Assembly: GCA_021773395.1 (NCBI GenBank) | Contig: JAJFKB010000024.1 | Coordinates: 1 to 64,000, forward strand | Length of the DNA: 64,000 bases | Origin: Gammaproteobacteria bacterium | GTDB taxonomy: Bacteria; Pseudomonadota; Gammaproteobacteria; Pseudomonadales; IMCC2047 | Direction: 5' to 3' | Part shown: positions 16,896 through 25,752 of the stretch, piece after piece | Layout of the letters: every line of letters begins with the position of its first letter | Position numbering within the stretch: position 1 is the first letter of the stretch | Made by a program: the position numbers and the translations under genes | Notes under the pieces: generated by a model | The model's database searches: none | The model's input: the letters and a program-made list of their open reading frames with translations, nothing else | Told to the model about the DNA's origin: nothing

Positions 16896-17333
16896 TTAAA
16901 CGCTCTCTGTATCAGCTCCAATTTTATTTAATGCAGCAACAGCGCATTCCATGTCCTGTGCTTCGCTAGCACCGGAAACACCAATACCGCCAACGCATTT
17001 TCCTTCTAACATGATGGGGTAACCCCCACCAAACATTACCATTCGATCTCTTTGCAGTAGGCCGTCACTCACCGTCGCTGAAAAATTTTTCGATACTTCC
17101 GCCCAACGATCAGTAGGCAGACCGAAACTGGCAGCGGTGTACGCCTTATCCTGTGCGATATCACCACAATGAAAAGGCGCTCCCTGATGACTTAAAAATG
17201 CCACCAGTTTGCCGCTGCTATCCACCACCGCGACACTGACACAAACGTCCAGGGACTGGGCCTGGTGCATCGCTGCTTCACAAGCCTGATGCGCTGAAGT
17301 CCAGCCGACTGATAACCGCTCAACCAGTTCCAT
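16896..17333 (-). CDS. GlcG/HbpS-family (DUF336) protein
   Basis: A 145-residue protein of the GlcG/HbpS (DUF336) family, recognised from the ALDVCVSVAVVDSSGKLVAF-like core, the KAYTAASF stretch and the closing GGYPIMLEGKCVGGIGVSGA segment. Related ORFs occur in many meta-cleavage operons (NahX-like). Their role is not firmly known; binding of haem or a cofactor, or protection of the dioxygenase, has been proposed. It lies 11 bases after the catechol dioxygenase gene and directly abuts the dehydrogenase gene, so it is part of the operon. Confidence 0.8.
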   Translation of the reverse strand: MELVERLSVGWTSAHQACEAAMHQAQSLDVCVSVAVVDSSGKLVAFLSHQGAPFHCGDIAQDKAYTAASFGLPTDRWAEVSKNFSATVSDGLLQRDRMVMFGGGYPIMLEGKCVGGIGVSGASEAQDMECAVAALNKIGADTESV

Positions 17334-17344
17334 ATCAACAGGCC

Positions 17345-18271
17345 TTATGTCAGCACCGATAGGAAACGCTCGTTCAGCACGCGATCATGATAAAAGATCG
17401 CCTTGCCTAACTTGTCCGCATCCCAGGTCACTACCGGGTGATCCGGGTAGGTGTAGTCACCGCCGCAGAACACTTCCGAACGGTTACCTGACGGGTCAAA
17501 GAAATAAATGGTCTGCCCGTGGGTTAAACCATGGCGGGTAGGACCGATATCCAGCGACATGTCATGCATGGAAATCAAATCCGCCGCACGCAATACGTCA
17601 CCCCATGTTTCTAAGTAGAAGGATGCATGGTGGAATTTATTTTTCTCAGGATGACGCACCCAGGCCAAATCATGGGCCTTCATCGAACAGCTGATGAACT
17701 GAGCAACACGTACTCCTGATTCGGTATCAACCACCTCTTCACTCAGCTGAAAGCCCAACACATTAACAAATAGATCCAATGCTCCATCGAGGTCATCACC
17801 GTAAAGCAAGCAATGGTCAAAACGCTGCGCGCGCATACCTTTTAACTCTTCAGGCCAAGCATCCGGATTATTCGGCTGGACGCCCCATTTTCCGGTTTGC
17901 TCTTTATCGGCATAGAGTTCAAACATATGTCCAGTGGGCGCTTCAAAACGCACTCGCTCTCCACACTGGTTAAGCTCGCCAGCGGGAATCACTTCCACCG
18001 GACAACCAAAATCTACCAATTCCTGCTTTAGTTGATTCATCGCTTCTGTGGATACCACCTTGAAGCCCATGAAATCCATACCTGGCTCATCCGCAGGTCT
18101 TAGCACTACCGAAAAGGCATCCAATTCTGTCCACCCTTTAAGATATACCCGGCCGCTATCGTCTCTATCCGTTTCAATTAGCCCAAGACGATCACGATAG
18201 TGAATTACCGCTTCGTCCATATCCATAACACGAAGCTGAATATGTCCTGGTCTCATTACACCCTTTCTCAT
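17345..18271 (-). CDS. dmpB: Catechol 2,3-dioxygenase (extradiol, type I)
   Basis: About 308 residues with two vicinal-oxygen-chelate domains. The Fe(II) ligands are visible at H153 (RFDHCLL), H214 or H215 (KFHHASF) and E266 (GNRSEVF), aligned with H153/H214/E265 of XylE. It cleaves catechol to 2-hydroxymuconic semialdehyde. ATG 18271 is chosen because GAGGAG precedes it by seven bases. The gene follows the ferredoxin gene, as in systems where a ferredoxin re-reduces the oxidised iron. The gene name follows the dmp scheme; in aniline clusters it carries other names. Confidence 0.93.
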   Translation of the reverse strand: MRKGVMRPGHIQLRVMDMDEAVIHYRDRLGLIETDRDDSGRVYLKGWTELDAFSVVLRPADEPGMDFMGFKVVSTEAMNQLKQELVDFGCPVEVIPAGELNQCGERVRFEAPTGHMFELYADKEQTGKWGVQPNNPDAWPEELKGMRAQRFDHCLLYGDDLDGALDLFVNVLGFQLSEEVVDTESGVRVAQFISCSMKAHDLAWVRHPEKNKFHHASFYLETWGDVLRAADLISMHDMSLDIGPTRHGLTHGQTIYFFDPSGNRSEVFCGGDYTYPDHPVVTWDADKLGKAIFYHDRVLNERFLSVLT

Positions 18272-18334
18272 TGCATTTCTCCTCAATCTAGTTAATTGCA
18301 GTCTATTAACGCCGCTTTATAAATTTTAATCGCT

Positions 18335-18634
18335 CTATTGCTCTTGCACTGCCAACTCAAACAGCAGATCACTGCGCGGATAAGCTCGGCAAGCCAATAC
18401 ATAACCGAGCTGTTTTTCCTGCTCGGACACCTGCGCTTTGCTCATCACCTTAGTGATATAGTCGCCCTCCAGAACTCGAATTTTGCACGTTCCACAACCG
18501 CCGCCACGGCAACCTACCTTGATCAAGCCGGGATGTGTCCTTTCCATCGCCACCAACAGACTCTGTTCTTGGCTGCATTCAAAATACTCACCGGTCTCCC
18601 GATCTTTTACTTTGTACTTGGTGGCTTGATCCAT
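18335..18634 (-). CDS. dmpQ: Plant-type [2Fe-2S] ferredoxin, probable dioxygenase reactivator
   Basis: About 99 residues from ATG 18634, with cluster cysteines C42, C47, C50 and C82 (CRGGGCGTC plus a later ACRAYP). This is the XylT/DmpQ type of chloroplast-like ferredoxin, which reactivates catechol 2,3-dioxygenase by reducing its iron. It lies just before the dioxygenase gene, the usual position. An upstream ATG ten codons earlier is in frame but less well placed. About 130 bases with no gene separate it from the reductase gene, which could feed electrons both here and to the Rieske enzyme. Confidence 0.85.
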   Translation of the reverse strand: MDQATKYKVKDRETGEYFECSQEQSLLVAMERTHPGLIKVGCRGGGCGTCKIRVLEGDYITKVMSKAQVSEQEKQLGYVLACRAYPRSDLLFELAVQEQ

Positions 18635-18761
18635 GGATTGATTCCCGCAACGCTTTGCGCGCAAATTAAACTAAATACGTTTAAAAAGGGCGCTATGGGT
18701 TTCTTCGCCGGCACCATCGGCAGCAGTTAAGACAGTTCGGTTAATACGAAGGAAGCTTCGG

Positions 18762-19769
18762 CTAATTGATAAAGCGAACTTTAAGGACTTTACTGATTGC
18801 TCGAGCGCGGCACGCAAGAAGCCAACCGTCGTCTTCGTCGTCTTCATCCAATACCGAGTTTTCCAGCCGGTCGACTTCACCTTGCTCCAGGCTGCAAATG
18901 CACGAGGCGCATTCGCCGACTCGGCATGCATGTGGTGCAGGAATTCCAGCATTAAGCATGGCCGATAGCAGCGACTGTTGCCCTCTGACCGGTACAGTGT
19001 GCTCTTCGCCTTTGATTTTAACCAGCATCGAAGATTCCACACCTTCTTCACCAGATGCACCATCATCGACTTCAGTGCCAAAATCCTCCGAATGTATCCG
19101 TTCCTGGTTAATACCTGTCTGCTCTAAGCTGTCACAAACGGCCTTCATGAAAAGTTCCGGGCCACACAGATAAACATCGGCTTTCTCGAAACCCTTAACC
19201 AAACCGCTTAAATCGTCCTGCGATGGGAGCCCTTCCTCATCATCGAACCAGAACCGGATGTTAAACCGCTCGCCCGATTCACGTCTCAGATCTTCTAGCT
19301 CAGCCTGTAGCATCATGGTCGCGCGGTCTCGATTAGCATAGAAAAGCACAACTTTCTGAGTTCCCTCTGCCAGCGCGTGTCTTGCCAGCGCAAAGGTCGG
19401 AGCGATCCCGCTGCCTCCTGCGTACAACAGAACAGGTTCTTCGGGGCGCGCTAGCGTGAAGCTGCCAGCCGGCGGCAACACATCCATCCGGTCCCCCGGC
19501 TGAACGTTATCGCAAACCCAGTTCGACACCAAACCCCCAGCCACACGTCGAACCAAGACACTGATGAATTTTCCCCTAACTGGCGCGCTGGTTATGGAAT
19601 AACAACGCCAGTGGTCGTTGCCTTCCACGTTAACGGCTAATGTTAAATACTGACCCGGCCTAAAAAGAAAATGTTTTTCCTTTTCAACGTCAAGTTCAAA
19701 GCTCAACAGGACAGCCTCTGTTCCTTGTGGTGAGACTTGTGCAACTTTTAATGTGTGCGCTACTTTCAT
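18762..19769 (-). CDS. tdnB: Arylamine dioxygenase reductase component
   Basis: A 335-residue reductase: a flavin-binding domain with RCYS at residues 55-58, an NAD-binding domain with GGSGIAP at 118-124, and a C-terminal plant-type [2Fe-2S] domain with C282, C287, C290 and C320. It passes electrons from NAD(P)H to the Rieske oxygenase. Layout and length match the electron-transfer protein of aniline dioxygenases (TdnB/AtdA5 type). The linker before the ferredoxin domain is rich in acidic residues. It follows the small-subunit gene by 13 bases. Confidence 0.88.
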   Translation of the reverse strand: MKVAHTLKVAQVSPQGTEAVLLSFELDVEKEKHFLFRPGQYLTLAVNVEGNDHWRCYSITSAPVRGKFISVLVRRVAGGLVSNWVCDNVQPGDRMDVLPPAGSFTLARPEEPVLLYAGGSGIAPTFALARHALAEGTQKVVLFYANRDRATMMLQAELEDLRRESGERFNIRFWFDDEEGLPSQDDLSGLVKGFEKADVYLCGPELFMKAVCDSLEQTGINQERIHSEDFGTEVDDGASGEEGVESSMLVKIKGEEHTVPVRGQQSLLSAMLNAGIPAPHACRVGECASCICSLEQGEVDRLENSVLDEDDEDDGWLLACRARAISKVLKVRFIN

Positions 19770-19782
19770 ACCTATAATCCCC

Positions 19783-20427
19783 TCAAAGGAAAAATGAGTT
19801 ATTGCCTTGGGGGGAGTCGCAATCGATCAGATTAATTTGTTTGACGACGATTTTTAATCCAGAGCTGGTCTGACGTAGTACAAATCCATTCCAGCCAGCG
19901 AGTATTCGACTGCGTCCAACTCTGGTTTCTGCCAGTGTAAAGCTGTAGCGCGCTCGCCATTCGTCTTCTCTATCCGGACTCGGCCAGATTTCAAGCCCAC
20001 TCAATTGCCGTGCTGTTCGCGAGGGCGGGATTTGGGAGTAAGCAAACCCAGTACCCAATCGGGAGACCCGATCCAACAGCCGCCGCCGATCGTGAAATTC
20101 AAGTGCGACAGTCTCTCGTAGATCATGTGCTGAACGTTCTGAAGGTATCCAGTAGACACATTCCTCAACGTACAGGAGCAGCCAACGTTCGAAGGCATCC
20201 TGGTCAAGCAGACGCGCTTCAACAGCAAGTAATCGTTCTATCTGCCGCCAGGTCTTTTCGTCGACAACTTCTTCAGACCGAATGTCCGCAAATGACAAAT
20301 CCTTCGAGACCTCAGTGAGCCAATCATAAAAAGGCGCGTCCACATAGTGAGAGCACGGTTCATAAGAGAAAGGTGACGGCTCTAACCCCTTGGGTTGCAT
20401 GCTATCTTTCTCAGATCTTGTATTCAC
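19783..20427 (-). CDS. tdnA2: Arylamine dioxygenase, small (beta) subunit
   Basis: About 214 residues, of the ring-hydroxylating dioxygenase beta-subunit family: LLYVEECVYWIPSE near the middle, then the HDLRETVALEFHDRRRLLDR segment and a closing beta-rich part. The start is GTG 20427, preceded by AAGGAG; the GTG overlaps the large-subunit TGA in a GTGA, so the subunits are probably translationally coupled. A longer frame reaching 20484 would overlap the large-subunit gene without a ribosome-binding site. It has no cofactor site of its own and should form a hetero-oligomer with the large subunit. Confidence 0.88.
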   Translation of the reverse strand: MNTRSEKDSMQPKGLEPSPFSYEPCSHYVDAPFYDWLTEVSKDLSFADIRSEEVVDEKTWRQIERLLAVEARLLDQDAFERWLLLYVEECVYWIPSERSAHDLRETVALEFHDRRRLLDRVSRLGTGFAYSQIPPSRTARQLSGLEIWPSPDREDEWRARYSFTLAETRVGRSRILAGWNGFVLRQTSSGLKIVVKQINLIDCDSPQGNNSFFL

Positions 20428-21761
20428 TTTAATCTCTCCTTTCTCATTTTCAAGCTGGGATTGGCTTTCATCAAGCTCTTCCATTTTGCGTAATAATTTC
20501 GCTGGTGTAGATCCGAAGTGACAGGCCCGGTAACGACATCGTCCCCTTTAACGTCTTTACCAGTTTCGTAATGGCGACTCATATCTACCCACTCATTCTC
20601 GGGGCTAAAGGTTAGGCCGCGCTGGCATTCCTCAAAATTGGCTGCATCATCCATCTCACCCACGATCGGGAAATCTTCCTGTGTACGCAGGCGCATGGTA
20701 TTCATTTCAACATCCGCATCACGCCGACGGGTGGCATTGAAATACACATTCACGGAATCAACCTTCAGCGGTTGAATAACCTGCACTTGATTGCCAATGA
20801 GCAGCAGATTAGGGAAGATATTCAGGTTCATACCTGCACCAACAGTGCTTTCGAGCACCGCTTGCGCATTCTCCGATCCAGCGGTATTCAAGACATGCTC
20901 AACATAGGATTCCCGTCCGGGTTGAGGTCGTTGCTGGTTCCAGGCGGAATTAGCAAACATATCGGGACGTTGATCAATTATTGAATGGCCGTTTTCTAGG
21001 CCGTAGGCATGCATATTGGAGCGGTCAGCATCGGCAAAGTAAGTCATATCACCGCCACCATAACGTTCGTTGGTCATTACCAGTAACGATTGGTGCGAAA
21101 ACGGCACATGGTAGCCATCGCCAGCATTGTCATATACCAGTTTCCAGTTGCAGTCCAGGTGGTAACGCTGCCCCCCGGAGATAACGATGTTATCTTCTCC
21201 ACCTTGGTGCTCGATCCATTCATCCATGTAACGCGCTACATTGCCCAGGTGTGCGAGGAGTGATGGTGCATCCGGGTTCAATGTGGCAAAAATAAAACCC
21301 TTGTACGAGGCCACCTGCGCCGGACGGGCTAGATTCATATCTCGAGATTTAAAAGCAGGGCCATAGGCATTCTTGCCGGGTATCCCGAACAGTTTCCCCT
21401 GGTTGTCAAACCTCCAGCCATGGTAGGGGCAGGTGAAGCTCTGGGCGTTGCCCCGGCGTTCACGGCATACCGTGGCACCACGGTGTGTACAACGATTTGA
21501 GAAGACTTGAATTTCGCCGTCCTCGTTGCGTGAGACGATGACCTCTCGGGTGCCGATCCACGCTAAGCGGTAGTCATTTGGTTGAGCAATCTGGCTTTCG
21601 TGGAGCAGATAAACCCAAGTGCCAGCGAATACATTGTCCATCTCTCTAACAAAGATATTATCGTCGGTATAGACCGTGCGGTGTATACGATCTTCTTGCA
21701 CCAACCAATCCCAATCGCTAGATGCGTTTTCTTTTTTCTTCGTACTTGAAGTATTGGTCAT
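20424..21761 (-). CDS. tdnA1: Arylamine (aniline-type) dioxygenase, large Rieske subunit
   Basis: A 445-residue Rieske oxygenase. The [2Fe-2S] ligands are C91, H93, C111 and H114 (CTH and CPYH). The mononuclear iron has H218 and H223 with the bridging D215 (DGYHVPFSH), and an aspartate in the GEMDDAANFEE region is the probable third ligand. Amide-ligase, amidotransferase and reductase genes around it make aniline dioxygenase the best call; in that family the enzyme removes the amino group and yields a catechol. Whether aniline, toluidines or another arylamine is the natural substrate cannot be read from sequence. Confidence 0.88.
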   Translation of the reverse strand: MTNTSSTKKKENASSDWDWLVQEDRIHRTVYTDDNIFVREMDNVFAGTWVYLLHESQIAQPNDYRLAWIGTREVIVSRNEDGEIQVFSNRCTHRGATVCRERRGNAQSFTCPYHGWRFDNQGKLFGIPGKNAYGPAFKSRDMNLARPAQVASYKGFIFATLNPDAPSLLAHLGNVARYMDEWIEHQGGEDNIVISGGQRYHLDCNWKLVYDNAGDGYHVPFSHQSLLVMTNERYGGGDMTYFADADRSNMHAYGLENGHSIIDQRPDMFANSAWNQQRPQPGRESYVEHVLNTAGSENAQAVLESTVGAGMNLNIFPNLLLIGNQVQVIQPLKVDSVNVYFNATRRRDADVEMNTMRLRTQEDFPIVGEMDDAANFEECQRGLTFSPENEWVDMSRHYETGKDVKGDDVVTGPVTSDLHQRNYYAKWKSLMKANPSLKMRKERLK

Positions 21762-21827
21762 TCGCTAATTCCTATTACTTTAATTAGTATGTGTAGTATC
21801 GCCTCAAATCTCTGCGTTAGATTGGAG

Positions 21828-22541
21828 CTACAAGCTTCCCTCAACCAGCAGGCGTCGAGCCAAAGAAACCAAGGGCTCTATATGAAGCGCCTGCTTCGAC
21901 TCACGTTCGATATCCAGCCACTGCTCATCGTCGAACATCGACCGGTGATAGGGCATAAATCCTTGCTGCAATAGCTCGTTGTTAACTTCTGGATGTCCCT
22001 GAACACCAAGGAATCGTCCGTGCGTCAAGAAAATCTCATTTTGTATGGTCTTCGACGAAGCCAGGTTAACGCTGTCACTTGGTAATAAACTGACGCACTC
22101 TCCGTGACATTTCACCGATACCACCGGCAAAGTGGTTTCTGGCCAGCGCGAAGTATCGCCAGCGTCATTCCACATCAGCGAATCAACGCCAAGCTTGAAT
22201 TTCCCGTCAGGGTTACTTTCAACCTTGCCACCAAGAGCCACCGCTATCGCTTGAGAGCCAAAACACAGTCCGATCATTGGTGCCGAGGACTGCTCGTACA
22301 CCCTCCGGATAAGAGTCAGCACATTTTTAACGAGTGAGCTCTCGGCATCCTCGATAACTGATTTAGGGCTACCGCTGATGACGTAGCCATCATAGTGCAG
22401 TGCCCGGGCCAGAAATTCCTCTTCGTTAGGCGATAGAAACTCCCACTGCTCGCCTTCTGAGTAAAAGGCTTGCTTTATGCTCTCTCGCAACGGCTCATCA
22501 CCAGGAATATTGGAACACCAGATTAATGCGATCTTCTTCAT
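21828..22541 (-). CDS. tdnT: Class I glutamine amidotransferase-like hydrolase of the arylamine pathway
   Basis: A 237-residue GATase domain protein with a complete triad: C93 in GLCFGSQ, H183 and E185 in QGHPEVN. In aniline systems (TdnT/AtdA2 type) such a protein accompanies the amide ligase; it has been reported to hydrolyse gamma-glutamylanilide and so limit its toxic build-up. It starts 15 bases after the ligase gene and precedes the dioxygenase genes, as in known aniline operons. A GMP-synthase-type role is unlikely because no synthetase domain or purine gene is near. Confidence 0.82.
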   Translation of the reverse strand: MKKIALIWCSNIPGDEPLRESIKQAFYSEGEQWEFLSPNEEEFLARALHYDGYVISGSPKSVIEDAESSLVKNVLTLIRRVYEQSSAPMIGLCFGSQAIAVALGGKVESNPDGKFKLGVDSLMWNDAGDTSRWPETTLPVVSVKCHGECVSLLPSDSVNLASSKTIQNEIFLTHGRFLGVQGHPEVNNELLQQGFMPYHRSMFDDEQWLDIERESKQALHIEPLVSLARRLLVEGSL

Positions 22542-22556
22542 GTTGTCTGCGGCCTC

Positions 22557-24038
22557 TTACATGAGCTCAAAATATTCACGATGTTCCCAATCCGTCACTG
22601 TGTCGGATTGCATGTCAACATCCTTGCCTTCGGCTTCTGTGAATCTGTCCCACTCACTACGTCTTAGTTCCAACCAGTACTTTATAAAATCCTCGCCAAA
22701 GGCTTCACGGAACAGAGCAGACGGTTCGAGTGCATCAAGAGCCAAAGACAAGTTAACAGGCAAAGTGGTTAGCTCAGCCCTATAAGGGGCATCCTCTATC
22801 TTGCCTGGATCAAGATTACGCTTGATGCCATCTAAGCCGGAATAAATCTGTGTCGCGAGGTACAGATAAGGGTTCGAAGCAGGTTCACCAACCCGATTCT
22901 CTACCCGACTAGCAGGGTCACCAGGGCTGGAGATCACGCGCGCCATCGCTGCGCGATTATCTAACGCCCAGCACACTCGGTCGGGCGCCAACGAGTCGGG
23001 TCGGCGCCGCCGATAGCCGTTGATGGTAGGCGAAGTGAAGCTGGACGTTGCACATGCGTGCTCTAACAGGCCTCCAACATAAGCTGTACCCAGACTGGAC
23101 AGCACCTCTCCCTGCTGCGGAACAAAAAGATTTTCGCCGGTATTCAGGTCGACAAGCGATTGGTGCATATGCCACCCTGACGCGCTAAAACTTTCAATCC
23201 CCGGCTTACACATAAAACTTGCTAAATATCCACGGCGCTTGCAAATTTGCTTGACGGCATTGCGGAACAACACCATGGTGTCGGCCAACTGTAGTGCCGG
23301 CAGGACGTCGAATGTAGTCTCCATCTGGCTGGGGCCCCATTCGTCTTCCATGCTACGCAATGGCATGCCCAGTGCGAACAGATGCGAGACGATTTCCGAG
23401 ATGATCGGCTCAGCCTCATCCAGGTGGTTCTCAAGCAAATATGAGTACCCTTTGGCTATCGGCATAACTTTCGGTGGAGCTGCAGGCACACCGGGTCCGC
23501 CCAGGGTCTCAGGTTCCAGGCAAGGATCTATTATACGAGTTAGATACCATTCGACCTCAAGGCCAGTATTGAGTGCGTACCCCTCTTCCTCTAATTTTAC
23601 AATAGCGCGCTTTAGAATAGCTCTAGGACTCAGCGAGAACGGTCGCCCATCATTCATATACAAATCAGCGAGCATCCAGCCAGTGCGGTCTGCCCAAGGC
23701 AGTACACGAAAGGTAGACGGATCTGGCACCATGATGATATTGGGACTACCTTGCAAATCAGGGGAGTCAAAGCCACCTCCTTTCTCGAAAGGGTTCATGA
23801 CTATTGCGCTGGCCGTATCGAAAAAAAACGGGGCCATCGTGATCTCCGAGCCGCTCTCAAACGCCGCCTTGATTGCACTAATTGAAAGGCTCTTGCCGCG
23901 CAGAAGACCATACTGATCCGGCCAGGATAAGCGGATCATCTGGATACCTTCCTTCTCGGCTTGTTCCAGGATTCCTAGAGCAGCGGCCTTGTCGGCGTCC
24001 GACCAAAGGTCGTGTTGGGCAATAAAATTCTTTGGCAT
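22557..24038 (-). CDS. tdnQ: Gamma-glutamylanilide synthase-like protein (glutamine synthetase family)
   Basis: About 493 residues of the glutamine-synthetase fold. The N-terminal beta-grasp segment IRLSWPDQYGLLRGKSLS is followed by a catalytic domain with the GWHMHQSL metal/glutamate region and NGYRRRRPDSLAPDRVCWA, as in PuuA-like and TdnQ-like ligases rather than nitrogen-assimilating GlnA. It would link glutamate to the amine using ATP, the first step of aniline oxidation in Pseudomonas, Acinetobacter and Delftia systems. ATG 24038 is chosen for its GAGGAAATT ribosome-binding site. It is the first gene of the catabolic operon; the 258-bp gap upstream should hold its promoter. Confidence 0.85.
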   Translation of the reverse strand: MPKNFIAQHDLWSDADKAAALGILEQAEKEGIQMIRLSWPDQYGLLRGKSLSISAIKAAFESGSEITMAPFFFDTASAIVMNPFEKGGGFDSPDLQGSPNIIMVPDPSTFRVLPWADRTGWMLADLYMNDGRPFSLSPRAILKRAIVKLEEEGYALNTGLEVEWYLTRIIDPCLEPETLGGPGVPAAPPKVMPIAKGYSYLLENHLDEAEPIISEIVSHLFALGMPLRSMEDEWGPSQMETTFDVLPALQLADTMVLFRNAVKQICKRRGYLASFMCKPGIESFSASGWHMHQSLVDLNTGENLFVPQQGEVLSSLGTAYVGGLLEHACATSSFTSPTINGYRRRRPDSLAPDRVCWALDNRAAMARVISSPGDPASRVENRVGEPASNPYLYLATQIYSGLDGIKRNLDPGKIEDAPYRAELTTLPVNLSLALDALEPSALFREAFGEDFIKYWLELRRSEWDRFTEAEGKDVDMQSDTVTDWEHREYFELM

Positions 24039-24216
24039 AATTTCCTCGTCATACTTTAGAAGCAATTAAAATCTAATGTTTTTTGTTACCCGCACCAGCG
24101 CTTCTAGTTGTTCTCCAAATAGGCGCTAATCTTATGAAATAATGGTCATCCGTGACACGGCATATCCCTTAAAGCGATAACTACAATACGCGGGGGAAAT
24201 CACTATGTATGGAAAA

Positions 24217-24267
24217 GGCGGCCAACAGCATTCTCAATTTCACTCCGATAATGGAGTTCAGGCCGCC
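24217..24267 (-). terminator. Nested inverted repeat between envelope module and catabolic operon
   Basis: GGCGGCC (24,217-24,223) pairs with GGCCGCC (24,261-24,267), and inside it ACTCC pairs with GGAGT around GATAAT. On the minus strand the structure follows the DUF1329 stop and is followed by TTTTCC, so it may end or thin transcription before the operon. The rest of 24,039-24,296 holds no gene and is the likely promoter region of the catabolic operon. Confidence 0.45.
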
Positions 24268-24296
24268 CTCTCCGTTTTTACACGTAATATTCGTCG

Positions 24297-25718
24297 TTAC
24301 TGGTAGTCCCTTAATTGATCGACATCAAACTTCTCATCGTTGATGAGTTTGTCACGGTTCTCCCAGACCGACTCCATCTCGAGATAATTGAAACGCTTGT
24401 TTTGGAAGTTTGAGTTCATAACGAAACGCCACTGAGCTTCCCCGGTAGAGGGACGGAAAGCGCGACTGTCATCCCAGATCCGCATTCGGTTATCACGTTG
24501 GTCAGTCGTTATGTGGTACTGCATATAATAGCTTTCTTTATCAATCCACGTAGTCCGTTTTTTGTAGGTATATTTTCCAGTCTTATCAGTAATTTCAAGC
24601 TTCCATACAGGACGAAGCTCCAGCTCGATAGATTCCATAGAACACCGGCTTTCACTCATTTTGTATGCATCATATACGTACCCTACCTCTGGTAACGCAA
24701 GTATGAAACCTTCGCCAGTTAGGCTGTAATCAAATTTAGATGGATTTGTTTTACCCCAATACGCACGCCAGTCATCCCAGATAAGTTCAATACCAGAGGC
24801 GATAGGATCCTGAGCATCCGAACCTGTCATGACACGTGTACGCTTTAAGCTGGGGATAAAAACACGGAAATCGTCACTTTTATCGGCACTGGCATAACGC
24901 TGACGAACACCTGCGAGACCACGGATATCAAATGGCTCTAGGAAAAAGATCGAACCACCTTCAATGAGATCTTCTTTATCTGCAACCTCACCAAGTGGCG
25001 CGACCATTGTTCGGCCGTGGTATTTTTGCCACCAGAGATGCCCCTCATAATAACGGTCGATTTTGGACTTCGGGCCTTCTGCGGTACATGCGCCAATACG
25101 TATAGGTTTAAAAAACTCTGATTCGTTGCCTATACCATTCGCCACATAAGTCCAGTTGAGCTCCATACCATTTTTAGGATTTAGAAATGGAACCGCTCTT
25201 GCCGTCTCGTTGTTAGTCAAGGTGAAGCTGCCATCTGGGTTCAACAACTCACCTTTCTCATTAACCGCTGGAACGATATTATTTTTTTTAAGATGTTTTG
25301 TAGAATCTAGCGCAGCCTTGGTCATATAGTAGGTATTTGAAGGTACGATCGTAATTTTTCCGATCGTACCCCAATCATTACTTGTGAGTGAATCATAGGT
25401 TGGCTGGGGAAGATAATCTTTAAGCCAAGGGTAATTTCCTGCGTTCTCCTTGGTGATAACGAGGCCTGGTTTTAACTCCGCAGGCAAATTCGCAGCCGCT
25501 ATAAGGTCTTGCGCATCATAGCCACGAAAGTCATGCCAAGCCTTGGCCATAGCAAGAGACTCTGGTTTAGAGATTTCTTCAACCCATTTAGCATGGCCGG
25601 GATTATCGCTTGTAGCGGCAAACTCTTTCCATTCTTCAAGCGCCTTATTCGTATCTGCGCTCACAGTACTGCTTAATGCAATACTGACAGTTAAGGTAAT
25701 TAAGCTTTTTAGTTTCAT
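24297..25718 (-). CDS. DUF1329 family protein (periplasmic/outer-membrane associated)
   Basis: A 473-residue protein with a signal peptide ending near STVSA (residue 21). Recognised as DUF1329 by its overall pattern: N-terminal LKPGLVITKENAGNYPWLKD-like stretch, later GSIFFLEPFDIRG and a C-terminal YYMQYHITTDQRDNRMRIWD-like region. Such genes are regularly next to DUF1302 and RND genes in degraders of hydrophobic compounds; the molecular function is not established. The gene lies 34 bases after the DUF1302 gene and ends before the catabolic operon. A role in handling substrate at the outer membrane is inference. Confidence 0.8.
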   Translation of the reverse strand: MKLKSLITLTVSIALSSTVSADTNKALEEWKEFAATSDNPGHAKWVEEISKPESLAMAKAWHDFRGYDAQDLIAAANLPAELKPGLVITKENAGNYPWLKDYLPQPTYDSLTSNDWGTIGKITIVPSNTYYMTKAALDSTKHLKKNNIVPAVNEKGELLNPDGSFTLTNNETARAVPFLNPKNGMELNWTYVANGIGNESEFFKPIRIGACTAEGPKSKIDRYYEGHLWWQKYHGRTMVAPLGEVADKEDLIEGGSIFFLEPFDIRGLAGVRQRYASADKSDDFRVFIPSLKRTRVMTGSDAQDPIASGIELIWDDWRAYWGKTNPSKFDYSLTGEGFILALPEVGYVYDAYKMSESRCSMESIELELRPVWKLEITDKTGKYTYKKRTTWIDKESYYMQYHITTDQRDNRMRIWDDSRAFRPSTGEAQWRFVMNSNFQNKRFNYLEMESVWENRDKLINDEKFDVDQLRDYQ

Positions 25719-25752
25719 AATTATAATCCTTCTATTTGCATTAGACGTTGCA

